From assembly GCA_963377175.1 (NCBI GenBank), contig CAUJNA010000483.1:64501-128500 (forward strand): a stretch of 64,000 nt of DNA, written 5' to 3'. The translations under genes were made by a program, and so were the position numbers. The DNA is from Effrenium voratum. Its lineage: Eukaryota; Sar; Dinophyceae; Suessiales; Symbiodiniaceae. This document shows, one piece after another, positions 42,027 through 54,320 of the stretch; positions within the stretch are counted from its first letter, which is position 1, and each line of letters opens with the position of its first letter. The notes beneath the pieces are model-generated. The model saw only the letters and a list, made by a program, of their open reading frames with translations, searched no databases and was not told the DNA's origin.

Positions 42027-43398
42027 ATGGCGGAGTATGTTGTCACCAGTCTATTACGCCCAGACGGCACGGTCCAATCCACGAGCCAAGTGACGCTGGA
42101 TCACCTTCCAAACTTCATCAATGGCAATGAGATGCAACTCTTCGTCCAGACACACGGCCTGGTACATCAGCACAATGTGCAGGCGCACAGCTCTTCACGT
42201 GATGTTCCAGCACTTGGATCATCGACCAACATCAGAGCGGTGCGCAATCATGCAATCGGGAGGCGCTCTCGCTCTCCTAGATCCCGGCGCTCCCGGGTCA
42301 AGCTCACACCGGGACCACAAGGGATGTCTGAAGATGAGGAGGACTGGGGAGAATGGAAAGGTGATGGTCGTCGCGCTCATGATGATCAGAGGACCTCGAT
42401 CGCCTACACTGCCGCCTACTCACTTCAGGGCACCTGTGAACCAGATTGAGCTGCTTCATCTCCCTGTTCGCCAGCAAGTACCTGACTTGGGCAGTCACCG
42501 TTTCACGCTTCGCACTGGCTGCCGGATCGAGGAAATTGCCATCCTGGTTGACGGTGTTCTTTACTACACGTTGCCCTGCATTGCCACCTTAGTGTTTCCT
42601 GAACCTGACAAGTGGAAGAAATCTTGGGAGACGGTCTACAGGAGCCTCATGCCGCATCGCCGCAACATCATCGAGGATGAGCAGCGGGTGAAGTCCGTCT
42701 CAGAACTCCCATTTTCTCCGTTGCCCCATGGTATCCCAGGCCCCTGGACGGCTCATGTTGTCAAGGAGATTTCCAGCCATTTCCAGATCTCCCCAAAATC
42801 CCGGCCGCCACAACTCATCGTTCAGCTTGGCATCTGCGAAGAGGGCTGGCCATATATTCGCAAGACCACACGGACGTATCACCAGTTCTCGCCCGACAAG
42901 AAGAACGCCCAGAAGAACCTCTTCGGGATCCTTTTCTCGTTCGTGCCTCGCCGATTGCTACCTGATAAGCATCGCACACAGTCACACTCGACGTTTTTCT
43001 GGGCCCATAATACCAATATGCAGGCTGCCATCAGCATTCTGCGAGATGAGGAGCTGATCAGACCCTCGAAATGGCAAGAGCAGCCTCTTCCCAATCGCGA
43101 CTACACAAACTGGAATGAAGTGTGGTTACCTCCGATGGGCTTCTACTGCAGAGGCAGCCTTCAATCTCATGAAGCGGCGGTCAAGGCGGCAGCCCAGTTC
43201 GCGGGAGTACACACTGATCGCCCCATGTGCATCGGTGGATCTGCACGACTCCGCCAACCTCATTGCACTATACCCCGAGGCGGCACGTACGCCGACATTG
43301 CTGCCTCCCACTACTATGACTGCATTCACGCCAAAGATGGCAGGTGGAAACTCCGCTCATCGATTGCGGTTCCCAGCTACGTGGGAATGTTCTGGTGA
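42027..43398 (+). CDS. PLE ORF3, possible ADP-ribosyltransferase-like C-terminus (one frame change)
   Basis: ATG at 42027 follows CCTTGTTAG. The first 120 residues (MAEYVVTSLLRPDG...) include an RS stretch and an acidic patch. The frame switches near 42380-42410 to the one ending at 43398 (HRFTLRTGCRIEEIAILVDG). In the last third, FFWAHNTNMQAAISILRDEE, LIRPS and MGFYCRGS resemble the H-x-T, helix, R-P-S and G-(V/F)-Y pattern of PARP/Tpt1-type folds and of the copia accessory ORF at 9263-11986. This is motif resemblance only. The stop overlaps CTGGTGAAT, a splice-donor-like site. Confidence 0.5.
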
Positions 43399-43633
43399 AT
43401 GCCTTCGGCAATGCAGTCCGACACCTCCTTTTGCACTGGCCCACCGTGGTTTGTGCCCAGGTTTTCGTGGTATACATCATGACGCTCCTCGTCCGGAAAA
43501 AGCGTGTGGGGTTGCTGCATGATCATGTATTGGTGCTGTTTGTTGCATGCTTGTCGTATTGCTTGCTGCCTCCGCAGTTTGAGTTGTCCACTGATTGAAA
43601 CGCCCTTCCTTTCCAGCCATATTCCACACTGGA

Positions 43634-44143
43634 ATGCATCATGGTGACCTTTTACGAGAATGCCGGCTTATGCTGCATGCCATCTCGTCGCAGATCAGTA
43701 TTCTTGTGGCTGGACTACAACGTCTTGAAGGTCAGCAACGGCATCCACAGCCGCCACCTCCACCACCAGTATCGGACGGGCAACCACCGCCGCCACCCCC
43801 ACCATCATCGACACCTTCGTCCGTGCCGGCCACATCGGTCCGACCAGATTATCCGACGGTACCAGTCACTCTTGTGGCCACCTCAGACAACCGGATGGAA
43901 CACACTGCTCATGTTCATACGGTGAGTGTCAGCACTTCCCGAGAACGCAGACGGAGAAGAAGGTCCAGACACCGGGACCCTCATCGGCGTCGGTCACGCA
44001 GCCGCAGTCACCACAGGCGTCCTCTTGGCCGCCCTGCCAACGCTGGTTCCACGTCTCACCATCGCACCTTCACGCCAAAGCACCCACCGGCAGTCAAGGC
44101 CATGCCGGCGTGCCGACCATCTGGTCTTTCATATGACCGTTGA
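43634..44143 (+). CDS. PLE ORF4: proline-rich and Arg/Ser-rich protein
   Basis: ATG at 43634 lies 18 bases after CCCTTCCTTTCCAG, a strong acceptor-like site. About 169 codons: a helical start (LLRECRLMLHAISSQISILV), two PPPPPP tracts, then an RS/RH-rich region (RERRRRRRSRHRDPHRRRSR). Probably RNA-binding. No family. Confidence 0.55.
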   Translation: MHHGDLLRECRLMLHAISSQISILVAGLQRLEGQQRHPQPPPPPPVSDGQPPPPPPPSSTPSSVPATSVRPDYPTVPVTLVATSDNRMEHTAHVHTVSVSTSRERRRRRRSRHRDPHRRRSRSRSHHRRPLGRPANAGSTSHHRTFTPKHPPAVKAMPACRPSGLSYDR

Positions 44144-44309
44144 CGGACTACCAGCGGCAAAAGGTCCTCAGCACATCGATGTATGCATGTCTTGCTAACA
44201 TGAGGTTTATGCTGTCCCGCAGCCTTTCTTGCTTGGATTGTCCTTGCAGTGATTTCATTTGCCATGCAGTTGTCAGTGGAGTTCGTAAACAACCTGGTGG
44301 CGGTACTCA

Positions 44310-44981
44310 ATGTCCTCGCAGACTGCCCTGGACACCCTGAACTTTGCCCTGGCGACCGAGCGAAACCAGCAGTCCGACACCCGAGTGTCCCCCAGGGCCC
44401 CACGGAATTCCAGGCACGGACTGCGCCCTCGCATCATCACAGAGCGCATCTCGTCTGATCGATCTCGCTCTCCTACTCGAATCCGAACCCGGCCTGTGGA
44501 TACTTCCTCCACCTGGTATATACCGGCCTTATCCCCGCCTCGTGCGGCACATCGGGATGCCACTGACAGCACTTCTGGTCACCGTCCAGATTCAATGTTG
44601 GATCGGTTGCCACCGCCAAGACCTCTTGCTCCCCTACCCCCTCGCAGCGGACGTGAACCAGGACAGACATCGCCTACCACACCTGATTCGGATTCAGATG
44701 GTTCAGTTCGTCCACATCCAGGTGCTTCATCGTTCCGTCCATCTCCCACGGTGGTTCATGGACCTCGGGAACTTCTACAAGAATTCACTATTGCCCTTCG
44801 CAATGCACATCTTGAACCTTTTACGGCGTGGACACAGGGTGAGCTGGATGAGATGGTCAGACGGAAAAAGGACAAGGATTCCAGGCCCACCTACAAAACC
44901 ATTGCCCGTTTCCTTCAGAAGCCCATAGAGGAAGTCAAGCAAGCCTGGAAGGTCTACCAGCAACTTGAGGCTCGCGCTTAG
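44310..44981 (+). CDS. PLE ORF5 with C-terminal Myb/SANT-like helical domain
   Basis: ATG at 44310; 223 codons. Residues 20-150 are disordered and rich in R, S, P and T. The last 65 residues (EPFTAWTQGELDEMVRRKKD, then YKTIARFLQKPIEEVKQAW) have the spaced Trp and three-helix pattern of Myb/SANT-like domains, which bind DNA or histone tails. Function in the element unknown; target-site recognition is one option. Confidence 0.55.
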   Translation: MSSQTALDTLNFALATERNQQSDTRVSPRAPRNSRHGLRPRIITERISSDRSRSPTRIRTRPVDTSSTWYIPALSPPRAAHRDATDSTSGHRPDSMLDRLPPPRPLAPLPPRSGREPGQTSPTTPDSDSDGSVRPHPGASSFRPSPTVVHGPRELLQEFTIALRNAHLEPFTAWTQGELDEMVRRKKDKDSRPTYKTIARFLQKPIEEVKQAWKVYQQLEARA

Positions 44982-45241
44982 GGCACTGTGCATCGAAAGA
45001 ACCAGCGACTACCGGAGGACTAGTCCGTAGGACGTGGCAGTGCATTCTGTGAGCGTTGCATGTTGTCGAGATGGTTTGAATTCGCATGATTCTTTTCTCG
45101 CTTGCTTGCATGACATGGCTGGCATACTTTGCAGTAATGACTTTAAGGACCTTCATGACATTTCTGCCAGTGAGGGCATTGTTGGTTGTCATGGAAGTTG
45201 TTGATGACTTGGATTTCATGCATGGCTGAGCTGCTCAAATC

Positions 45242-45811
45242 ATGTTGGAGCAAGATGTGCAGACATACATCACTTGGACCCATGGAGCGCAGCCGACGTG
45301 GTTACAGTTTCACGGGCCTGGTACATTGCTTGACAGACCAGTTCGATGGACTGCTTCACCTCCACCCCCGCCACGGTTTCCAATACTGCTTCCACCTCCA
45401 CCTCCTCCACCGCCACCACCACCGGTGATTCTACACCCACAGTTTATGCCCTCATTGCGTGCCTCCTCGAGCCCCTCTCCTCGAGGACAGTCCTGCCCTG
45501 CCACCGTGAAATCGCAGCGCACACGCCGCTCGATATGCAGCGCTGACCAGTTCCGTGATGATGATCTACGCAGTCTCACGCGTTCTCCGAAACGCTCTCG
45601 AACAGCATCCGCTTCTGCCCTGCGGAGATCTCGGCGACCCTTCACCGTGTTCCCTTCAAAACGAGCCACCCGTCCATCGCTGTCCCCATTGACAAGTTGC
45701 AAGCATTACTGTCATGCCTTTCTACATCATGGACGGAAGTGTCTTTCTCCCTGTGCTCGTCGCCGACCAGGACATTACCATTGCAGGTGTGTGCGGCATC
45801 AGCGGCGGTGA
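45242..45811 (+). CDS. PLE ORF6: short W-motif start, proline tract, Arg/Ser-rich body
   Basis: ATG at 45242; 189 codons. The opening (TYITWTHGAQPTWLQFHGPG) vaguely resembles the W-I-R-I-Y-x-P-G module of the later ORFs. A PPPPPPPPPPP tract and an RS-rich body follow (RSLTRSPKRSRTASASALRR). The frame ends at CATTGCAGGTGTGTGC. Confidence 0.45.
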   Translation: MLEQDVQTYITWTHGAQPTWLQFHGPGTLLDRPVRWTASPPPPPRFPILLPPPPPPPPPPPVILHPQFMPSLRASSSPSPRGQSCPATVKSQRTRRSICSADQFRDDDLRSLTRSPKRSRTASASALRRSRRPFTVFPSKRATRPSLSPLTSCKHYCHAFLHHGRKCLSPCARRRPGHYHCRCVRHQRR

Positions 45812-45996
45812 AGCATAGGTGTCGTATACTATAGACCTTGTGGATTCGTCCCGCCTTCAGTTTGAAAAGTTGCCTTGCATTGCGTTGTTCAACACATTCT
45901 CATTGCGTCAGGGTTGTCATGGCATGAGTGTTTCGCCGCAGATTCAGTGGCTTTGCGATTTCTTTCAGCGGCCCTGTGACGACCCATTTTGCTGTT

Positions 45997-46350
45997 ATGT
46001 ACCCGCACTATTTTGAGTGGATTCGAATTTACACACCGGGCCCGTGGCAACCTGTGGCCACAGCTACTCTGGGACGTGCCCCAGACTACGCTTCCCCGTA
46101 TCGGGAGTGGCGCAAGTCATATCACTTTGACGTGTACTTGCCCGCAGACAGCACTGGAGGAACAGCTGCCGACCCCAATGTCATGCCCATTTCGTATGTA
46201 TCATACCACGTGTGGGAGTACCGAGACTGGGAAACACGAGGTTATCAGCGCCTTGGCATTCCACTACCAGCCATTGGATCGGCGGAGCTCGTGAATGAAG
46301 AAGTTACTTCCTCGTCGGAGTCTTGGACCTTCTCCCCCACCATTCTATGA
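45997..46350 (+). CDS. PLE ORF7: WIRIYTPG module, copy 1
   Basis: ATG at 45997; 117 codons: MYPHYFEWIRIYTPGPWQP, then SPYREWRKSYHFDVY, DSTGG, WEYRDWETRGYQRLG and an acidic/Ser tail. Rich in aromatic residues, compact, no membrane segment. It is the parent or sister of ORF8. I know of no described family with this pattern. Confidence 0.65.
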   Translation: MYPHYFEWIRIYTPGPWQPVATATLGRAPDYASPYREWRKSYHFDVYLPADSTGGTAADPNVMPISYVSYHVWEYRDWETRGYQRLGIPLPAIGSAELVNEEVTSSSESWTFSPTIL

Positions 46351-46517
46351 TCCTTGGAACGAATCGGATTGATACTTGAGCAACATGTCGGTTAAAATGA
46401 TGCGATTGTGCCTGATTTGATTGCTGCGTCAACTTGGGTTGTCTTGACTTGTGTTGTGCTTTCCGTCTCCATGTTTTCGCCGCTTCCTTTTGCCTCAAAG
46501 CGGCTTCCCTGGTTGGT

Positions 46518-46959
46518 ATGTTCAATTCTACAATATGTGGCACTGCAAGATGGACCCTACCACGCTACTTTGAGTACGACATCGTCAATGGCCCTGCGAG
46601 CACGAGCGTTGAATGGATTCGGGTCTATGTACCTGGTCCGTGGCAACCAGTCGCCGAATCCACCTTGGGACCGGCCCCGGAGGACACAACCACCTATCGG
46701 GAATGGCGCAAATTCTACCACTTCGACGTGTTGGCCTAGTGACAGCACGGGCGGCACCAATATGGGCTCTGTTTCCCAGCCGGTCTCATATGCGTCCTTT
46801 TATACATGGCAGTATCGTGACTGGGTCACCAGAGGATATCAACGGCTCGGTCATCCGCGCCCCAACATTGCACGTCCAGTTTTCGCTTCGGGATCACCAG
46901 ACCTCATGTACGCTGGACTGTCCTCTTCGTCGGCATCCTCGAACTCGGATGGTGGCTGA
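46518..46959 (+). pseudogene. PLE ORF8: WIRIYTPG module, copy 2 (frameshifted)
   Basis: ATG at 46518; reads VEWIRVYVPGPWQP and YREWRKFYHFDVLA, then TAG at 46737-46739. The following frame carries the rest of the module: DSTGG, QYRDWVTRGYQRLG and an acidic/Ser tail ending at 46959. Alignment to ORF7 shows a few bases missing at the break (GTGTACTTGCCCGCAGACAG against GTGTTGGCCTAGTGACAG). Confidence 0.6.
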
Positions 46960-47137
46960 TGTTCGTCCTCGTCTTTCCAGGATATTCAATTCAATTTGAT
47001 TGGGGTGAGTGACTTCGACACCTGAGCCGCGCCTTGCTACAAAAGTGTTTGCTTGCGTGTTTGCTGTTGTGTCACATGTAGTACTAGTAGTCTGCAGCCG
47101 TACACCTCTCAATTTGTCATCAAGGGTTTGAGTTGTC

Positions 47138-47679
47138 ATGCCGTGGCTGGAGTGGTGTCCGGATCCTCAACAGCCAGATGCCCAGTGGGTCAAGATTTTT
47201 CACCCGGGATCATGGACTCCACAGGACGAACATGATGCTCCGCCTCCGCCTCATACATACAGAGAGTGGAAGGAGTTCTATGTCCCAAATCCTGATCAAG
47301 AAGGTGCACAGAGGGCTACCGGCGAGTCGCTGCCCCTCAAGCTGGTCACGACTTCGCTTCGATGTCTTTTCCTGATCAACATAGCGTGGCCACGCAATCC
47401 TCGGCTTTGTGTGTGTCACCGCAAATGTTGAATGCGATTCTTAGATCATCGGATGCGGCGGCTTTCTCCACTGAGGATCTCACTCGTCTTCAAGATGGGA
47501 TCTCTCAGCAACTGTCGGATCGCGCGCGTCATGCATCCCAACAACACCAACCAGTACGTGCATCTTGTGGAGCTGCACCGCCAGAGTCTATTGGGGTCTC
47601 TGATGCATATCTGCCTACGACCCAATCATGCAGCTCCACCGCCAAGGAGAAGCCTATCTTCGAGCTAAATGATGAATAG
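47138..47679 (+). CDS. PLE ORF9: WVKIFHPG module, copy 3 (one frame change)
   Basis: ATG at 47138: MPWLEWCPDP, QWVKIFHPGSWTP, HTYREWKEFY. The frame must change near 47345 to continue as MSFPDQHSVATQSS with a helical segment (STEDLTRLQDGISQQLSDRA), ending at 47679. The N-terminal module is a diverged relative of ORF7/8; the C-terminus is unique. Confidence 0.5.
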
Positions 47680-47826
47680 ACTGATGCGTGTTGGGCATGG
47701 CACAAAAGGGTGCTTCTCATGCTCGTGCTTTCTTGCGTGGTTGCTGATTGTGCATGGTTGTGCATGGTGACTGTTTCTTTGCTAGCTGGATCTGAACCCG
47801 CGGTACGTCCTGTCTCTCACTTCGGC

Positions 47827-48287
47827 ATGGACATCGAGGATGCAAAGCAGTACCCGTGGCTCGAATATTCGGTCTGGCAGGATCAGGAGTGGGTGCGGAT
47901 CTATACTCCGGGACAACCTCAACCAGGAGAAACCGTACCTGACCTACCAGACAACTTGTTTCGGGAGTGGAAGCGGGTAACTGATCCCATTGGTGGGACT
48001 GGTGAACATAGTCAGGCGTGGACCATTCGGAGTCCTTCTCCACACATCATGCCCGTGATCAATCACTTGTTGACGTGCAGAATTCGGACACAATCCGAGT
48101 CGAGGAAATGTTCACCTATGCTCCCCCTATTTCTGACGGTGATCGCTCGACTGCTTTGCAACTCCCTCCAGTCTTCTATGGCGACACCCGTAATGCTCAT
48201 CGTGGTGATCTTTCGTTCCCGTCTTCTGAGCGGCTTAGGGCAGTTTCGCGTTCTCCTCGCCGCGGTGGATATTTTGGCAAACGATAG
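47827..48287 (+). CDS. PLE ORF10: WVRIYTPG module, copy 4 (one frame change)
   Basis: ATG at 47827: YPWLEYSVWQDQEWVRIYTP, DNLFREWKRV, GGTGEHSQ. A frame change near 48015 leads to a frame ending at 48287 with an R/S/G tail (LRAVSRSPRRGGYFGKR). Shares PWLE and REWK with ORF9. Preceded by a T-rich stretch ending in TTTGCTAG. Confidence 0.5.
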
Positions 48288-48334
48288 AGATACGAAGTTG
48301 AGCATGTGATCTTCCTGCAGAAAAAGAGACTTCT

Positions 48335-48353
48335 CGCCCCTCACTGAGGGGCG
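48335..48353 (+). other. perfect 9-bp inverted repeat before the right terminal repeat
   Basis: CGCCCCTCA-C-TGAGGGGCG. As RNA it would form a short GC-rich hairpin at the junction of the body and the 3' repeat; it may act in 3'-end formation or RT recognition. Confidence 0.6.
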
Positions 48354-48710
48354 TGTGTGTGCGGAGTGACAGAATACCCTGTCACCAACATCAAGCTTTC
48401 ACCTTTACCACAGGGGGATGCTGGGGACCTGTGCGGTCGGCATCCAACGAAGACGCCGCACTTGTCCTGTGATATCGAGGCTGATCACCTCGACGTACCT
48501 GTGCATTTCGTGTGATGCAAAGTCCTTTTGGCCCCCTTGGTTGCGGCGCTGTTTGTGCTTCTTGTTCTTTCGGGTAACGTGTTCGCTGCTAGAGGGAAGC
48601 CGAGTGCATCGCGAGCAGAATCCACACCCACTCGAGACTCATCAGTTGTACTCGAGACTCATCAGTTGTACTCGAAAGATTAGCACCCTCCATCTGGAGT
48701 TTGAGTGTGT
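48351..48710 (+). repeat. right terminal repeat (pseudo-LTR)
   Basis: Same sequence as 36645-37005 with about three differences, merging at its 3' end into the long GT tract (GAGTTTGAGTGTGTGT). Confidence 0.9.
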
Positions 48711-50464
<1,754 letters not shown>

Positions 50465-51448
50465 TCACGACGGCCAGCTATTCGCCGACACATCCATGTC
50501 CTGGTCCTCGCACGCGTCAAACCAGATTCCCTCAAAGTATTGGTGACTGTGGTGACCTTCTTCCTGGCGAATTGGCAGGCTTGGCACCAGCAGGGTAGCA
50601 TCTAGAAGCTGACCAGACCTCATGGTCGCTGAGACGGCCATAGGGCTGGCCAAGGGGTTGGGGCCCAGCCAAAAGTCCCTGTAGCGCCTTTCACCCTCGG
50701 AGGTTAACAAGTACGCTGATCCACCAGCACATGTTTTTCTGGCTGCTTTTTGCAAGAAGGACTCGGCCAAGCCGTTGCTATTGACTCGCCAACTCATGCA
50801 CCAGCCGCGCAGAATTGCTGAGGCATTCTGCTTGATCATGTGTGGAGGCACGACATCGGTCACGGCAGACTCCGTGCCCGCATAGGCAAAGAACCAAGAA
50901 TCCGAAGCTGGCCATGCTGAGCCATCCTGAGGCAGAACTCAAGCAACCCAAGCAAAAGAACCTCCTGGCCGTGGCCATATCAGCCTCTTGTCTTTGCCTC
51001 TTTTGACCACACGCCCTGCCTCCCAATGCACAAAAGCGGTGCAGCAAGCGGCGGCCGCACACTCGTCAGCGTCAATGAACCTCACCTCGGGTAGACACAG
51101 CCTAGCCAAAACGTGGCGGATCTGTATCGAGGGAAACTTCGATTTGACTCATCCCGCCTGCGGGTCCTGAGTCACGGCGCTTGCAAAGAACACACTGCCT
51201 AGCCAGGTCTTCAGCACCCGAGCGAAGCCCGTACCATGCATGAAGGTCGGGCCAATTTGCACAGCCTTGAGCCTGTATGACTCGCTGCGTGGCACTGCAT
51301 CCACACTTGTCAAACCAGCATCATTGAAGTAACTCATGGTACACTCCCCCAAACCAGCATGCACCTGCAGCCTCTCCTTTTGCTGACTTGCTGGACCTGA
51401 TGCCAAAATATGCCCAACTCCGCAGCATTGATCCAATCGGTCAGTCAA
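50465..51448 (-). CDS. multi-exon gene of unknown function
   Basis: Minus-strand segments that look like real protein: SYFNDAGLTSVDAVP and RLKAVQIGPTFMHGTGFARV (about 51345-51180); FIDADECAAAACCTAFVHWE and AGRVVKRGKDKRLIWPRPGG (about 51095-50945); then LRGWCMSWRVNSNGLAESFL, AYLLTSEGERRYRDFWLGPN and a C-terminus ending at 50465 (DACEDQDMDVSANSW). Frames differ between segments, so introns are likely. No family recognised; splice sites not proven. Confidence 0.4.
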
Positions 51449-52299
51449 GGAGCTTCAGCTTCTTGCCCAGCACTTTCTTCACCTGAAACAGGGATAGTCA
51501 TCTGAATAGGATTTGTGTAAAATCTGTATTTTAACAACAACCCAATGCATGTGACATATTTTTGCAGCGGAACTGTGGGCGATTCAGATCTGTGTCAAGG
51601 CCCCGCCTTCCGCTTTGCAGGCACCTGGCTATGGGCCGTCGCTGCGCGTGATGCCATGTCATGCACAGGAATCAAGCAAGCAGTGAGGCCGCTCAAAGCA
51701 TCACCCTCGGCCTTGTCGTCTCCACTCACAGGCCTGAGCAAAAGCGCGACTCGACACTTTGCGGCTCTGCTTCAAGGCAGCGGCTGTTTCACCTTTGCGT
51801 CTTTTTTAGGCCTGGTAACATGGTCGCATGAGACTAGTAGGGCGTAGTGGCTCTGTTGCTTTGGGAAATTTGGGCACTTGAGTCACAACTTCAAGCCTAC
51901 ACGCATCAACATGGCGCTTCGTGTTGGGCGAGATCCCCCTAGCTTGGTAGTTCTCGCTTCTGCGCACCTCGTCTTGCCGCGGTCTGCCTTCTCTCGGACA
52001 ACCTTCTTTTTGGCGGGCTTCTTCACTTCTTGGGAGCCTGTGTGCCGACCAGCGGGGCTTCTTCTATGCAAATGCTGCGCAGGCAGTTTGTGCAGCATCG
52101 CGCACAAGCTGAACGTTTGCCATCACGCCTAAATCAACCTGCAACTCCCAAGGTTTTTGGTAGCAAAACTAACAACGGACAGGACTGGATACCTTCCGCA
52201 AACTCACCTCCTCTGCGGATTGCAGTGCCACAAAGCAGGAGGACACAGTTGGCGCTGCAGTGTAGCAGGAGCAACATTAGACCCATCAATTTCAACCGC

Positions 52300-54320
52300 C
52301 CATTTTTCCCCCTGCGCCAACCTGCTCTGGCAGATCGCGACTGGATCGCCTACAAACAGCTTGGAGCCTCCCTTCACCAACATGTTGGCGGATGAGGGCA
52401 AAGCGAGAATGACTTGTGAACCCAAGTCAAAGTAGCCCAGCTCATCCATCTTGCGCACCCGCTGCCCGACCACGACATGTGTCACAAAGGTCTGCACAGA
52501 CCACTCCCCGATACAAAGTAGCCGAATCATGCCAAACTCGGTGATGATGGACATAATTGTCATGGATTCCTCGGCTTGCCACTTCGTGCAAGTGCAGTCG
52601 TTGCGCGCAGCAGTGGTTCTAGATGTTCGCAACAATTTGCACTTTGTGCCGGTCCCATGGTCTAAATTGCGACACGCTGCCGCTCCAGCAAACAGTTGAT
52701 CTTTCTGGTAAACATCTATGCCAGTTATGTCGCCGTCGACGGGACTGTGCAGTCGGTGATAGTCCTGATTGCATACTCTTCTGGATTCCAGAAATGAGCG
52801 GTGCCCCCAAGCCTGTTGACTTGTGGTTCCACTAACATATTGCACAGGAGCTACACTCCTCATTGGACCAGGTAGGAGAACAACCTACTAAAATAGCAAT
52901 GGAGGTTGTTGGGCGCTGCTCAAGTGGTGCCAACCAGCGGCAAGAAACCAATTTCAGATCTGAGGCTGCTGCTGGCCATCGCAGCCCAATCTGCAACAAC
53001 TGCTCGCTGTGCAGAATTCCCAACAGCTCTTCCACGGCTATCACAGAGATCTTTAACGTCATCTGCCCACTCAATACCTGGCAGCAATGCTCTGGCGGGA
53101 AATAAGCCACATGGGTCATGATCAAAAGTTGGTATTGAAATAGCTTGCCCAAAACCATGCAAATAATTAAATAACTTTTTGGGGGATGAAGGACTCCCTG
53201 CTATGAAACTCAGGGGCTCAATTTCTTACGGGACCCTGGTGCAGCCACAGACTAGCAGGTTGAGTTGGCAGAGTGGTAACCCCACCCTGAACCCATTATT
53301 CATTGGTTCAATCCCCAGCGCTCGCAGCTGTCTTTTGCCAAGCATTTTAGAGGTTGAAATTGAGCAGCGAGCGCGCTTCCCTGATGGTCAAAACAGGCTT
53401 CAGAGGGGTAAACCACCGCCCTTTTGAAGACGAAATGGACACTACGAAATTCAGCCCCCCTGGGCATCACCGACCGATTTCTTGTACCGCGCTCGCAGTG
53501 TAGTAGTAAGAGAGTATGTGTGCGCACTGACACAAAGTACGCGTAAGTTAGTGGCTGCAGGTGCAGCGAGCGAGAACAAGTATGTGCAAGTTTTTGAGCG
53601 TAAGTTGAGTGAGCAACAGTAAGCATGTGTAAGTGGAGTGAGAGGGAAGGCGGTGTAAGCTGACTGAGTGTAAGTTGAGTGAGTAAGAGTACGGAGAAGG
53701 AGGACGAGGAGGAAGGAAGGAGGAGGAAGCATGATGAAGGAGGAGTAAGGAGGAGGGAGGAGGAACGAGGAGGAAGGAGGAGGAAGGAGGAGGAAGGAGG
53801 AGGAAGGAGGAGGAAGGAGGAGGAAGGAGGAGGAAGGAGGAGGAAGGAGGAGGCAGGAGGAGGCAGGAGGAGGCAGGAGGAGGCAGGAGGTGGAAGGAGG
53901 AGAAAGCTGGAAGGAGGAGGAGGGAGGGATGCAAAGGAGATCGGCGCGGACACCGACATTACAAGTACGACCCCGCACAAGAATGTGGGGAATTGTAAGG
54001 GCGACGCACCGATTTTTGGTTGGGACCCCTTCATCTTGCCCGAGTTTTGACGGTGACTCATATGAAGCTGCTGCCTGTTGAAAGCTTGGACATCGCCCCA
54101 CCCTGCTAGCCTGGGGGTACATCTTGCCCTGCGCTGGTGCGCAAATACTAGCCAGCTTTGCACGGGCCAAGCACGCGTCATGCATCTCCGAATCCAGCTT
54201 GCGTAGGAACCAGTCCTCATAGGAGGTGTACTGCTTTGGAATGAATGCACCCCTCCCGGGCTTGTACTTGAAGCGCTTGTTGATGCGGTCTGCCATGAGG
54301 TTCCAATCCTCGTTACCCAT
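52300..54320 (-). CDS. psd: phosphatidylserine decarboxylase (exons)
   Basis: Makes phosphatidylethanolamine from phosphatidylserine in mitochondria or endomembranes, using a pyruvoyl group formed by self-cleavage. Exon about 54320-54150: MGNEDWNLMADRINKRF and YTSYEDWFLRKL, the conserved (E/D)FFxRKL region. Possible exon about 53090-53000: SVIAVEELLG. Exon about 52790-52300: DYHRLHSPVDGDITGIDVY (catalytic His), ITEFGMIRLLCIG, HVVVGQRVRKMDELGYF and DLGSQVILAL, where LGSQ stands at the LGST self-cleavage site (Ser kept, Thr replaced by Gln). The SPAD segment was not found, so an exon is missing from my reading. An (AGGAGGAAG)n block lies in the first intron. Confidence 0.75.
53700..53925. repeat. 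purine-rich AGGAGGAAG minisatellite
   Basis: About 20 tandem 9-bp units, AGGAGGAAG changing to AGGAGGCAG near 53850-53890. Open in several frames (poly-Ser/Leu/Pro on the minus strand), so the 289- and 342-codon frames across it are mostly artefact beyond their first exon. Confidence 0.9.

Noticed and set aside
53259..53336. tRNA-like sequence with good A box (TGGCAGAGTGG) and B box (GGTTCAATCCC)
   Set aside because: Acceptor, anticodon and T stems do not pair; at most a tRNA-derived relic or SINE head.
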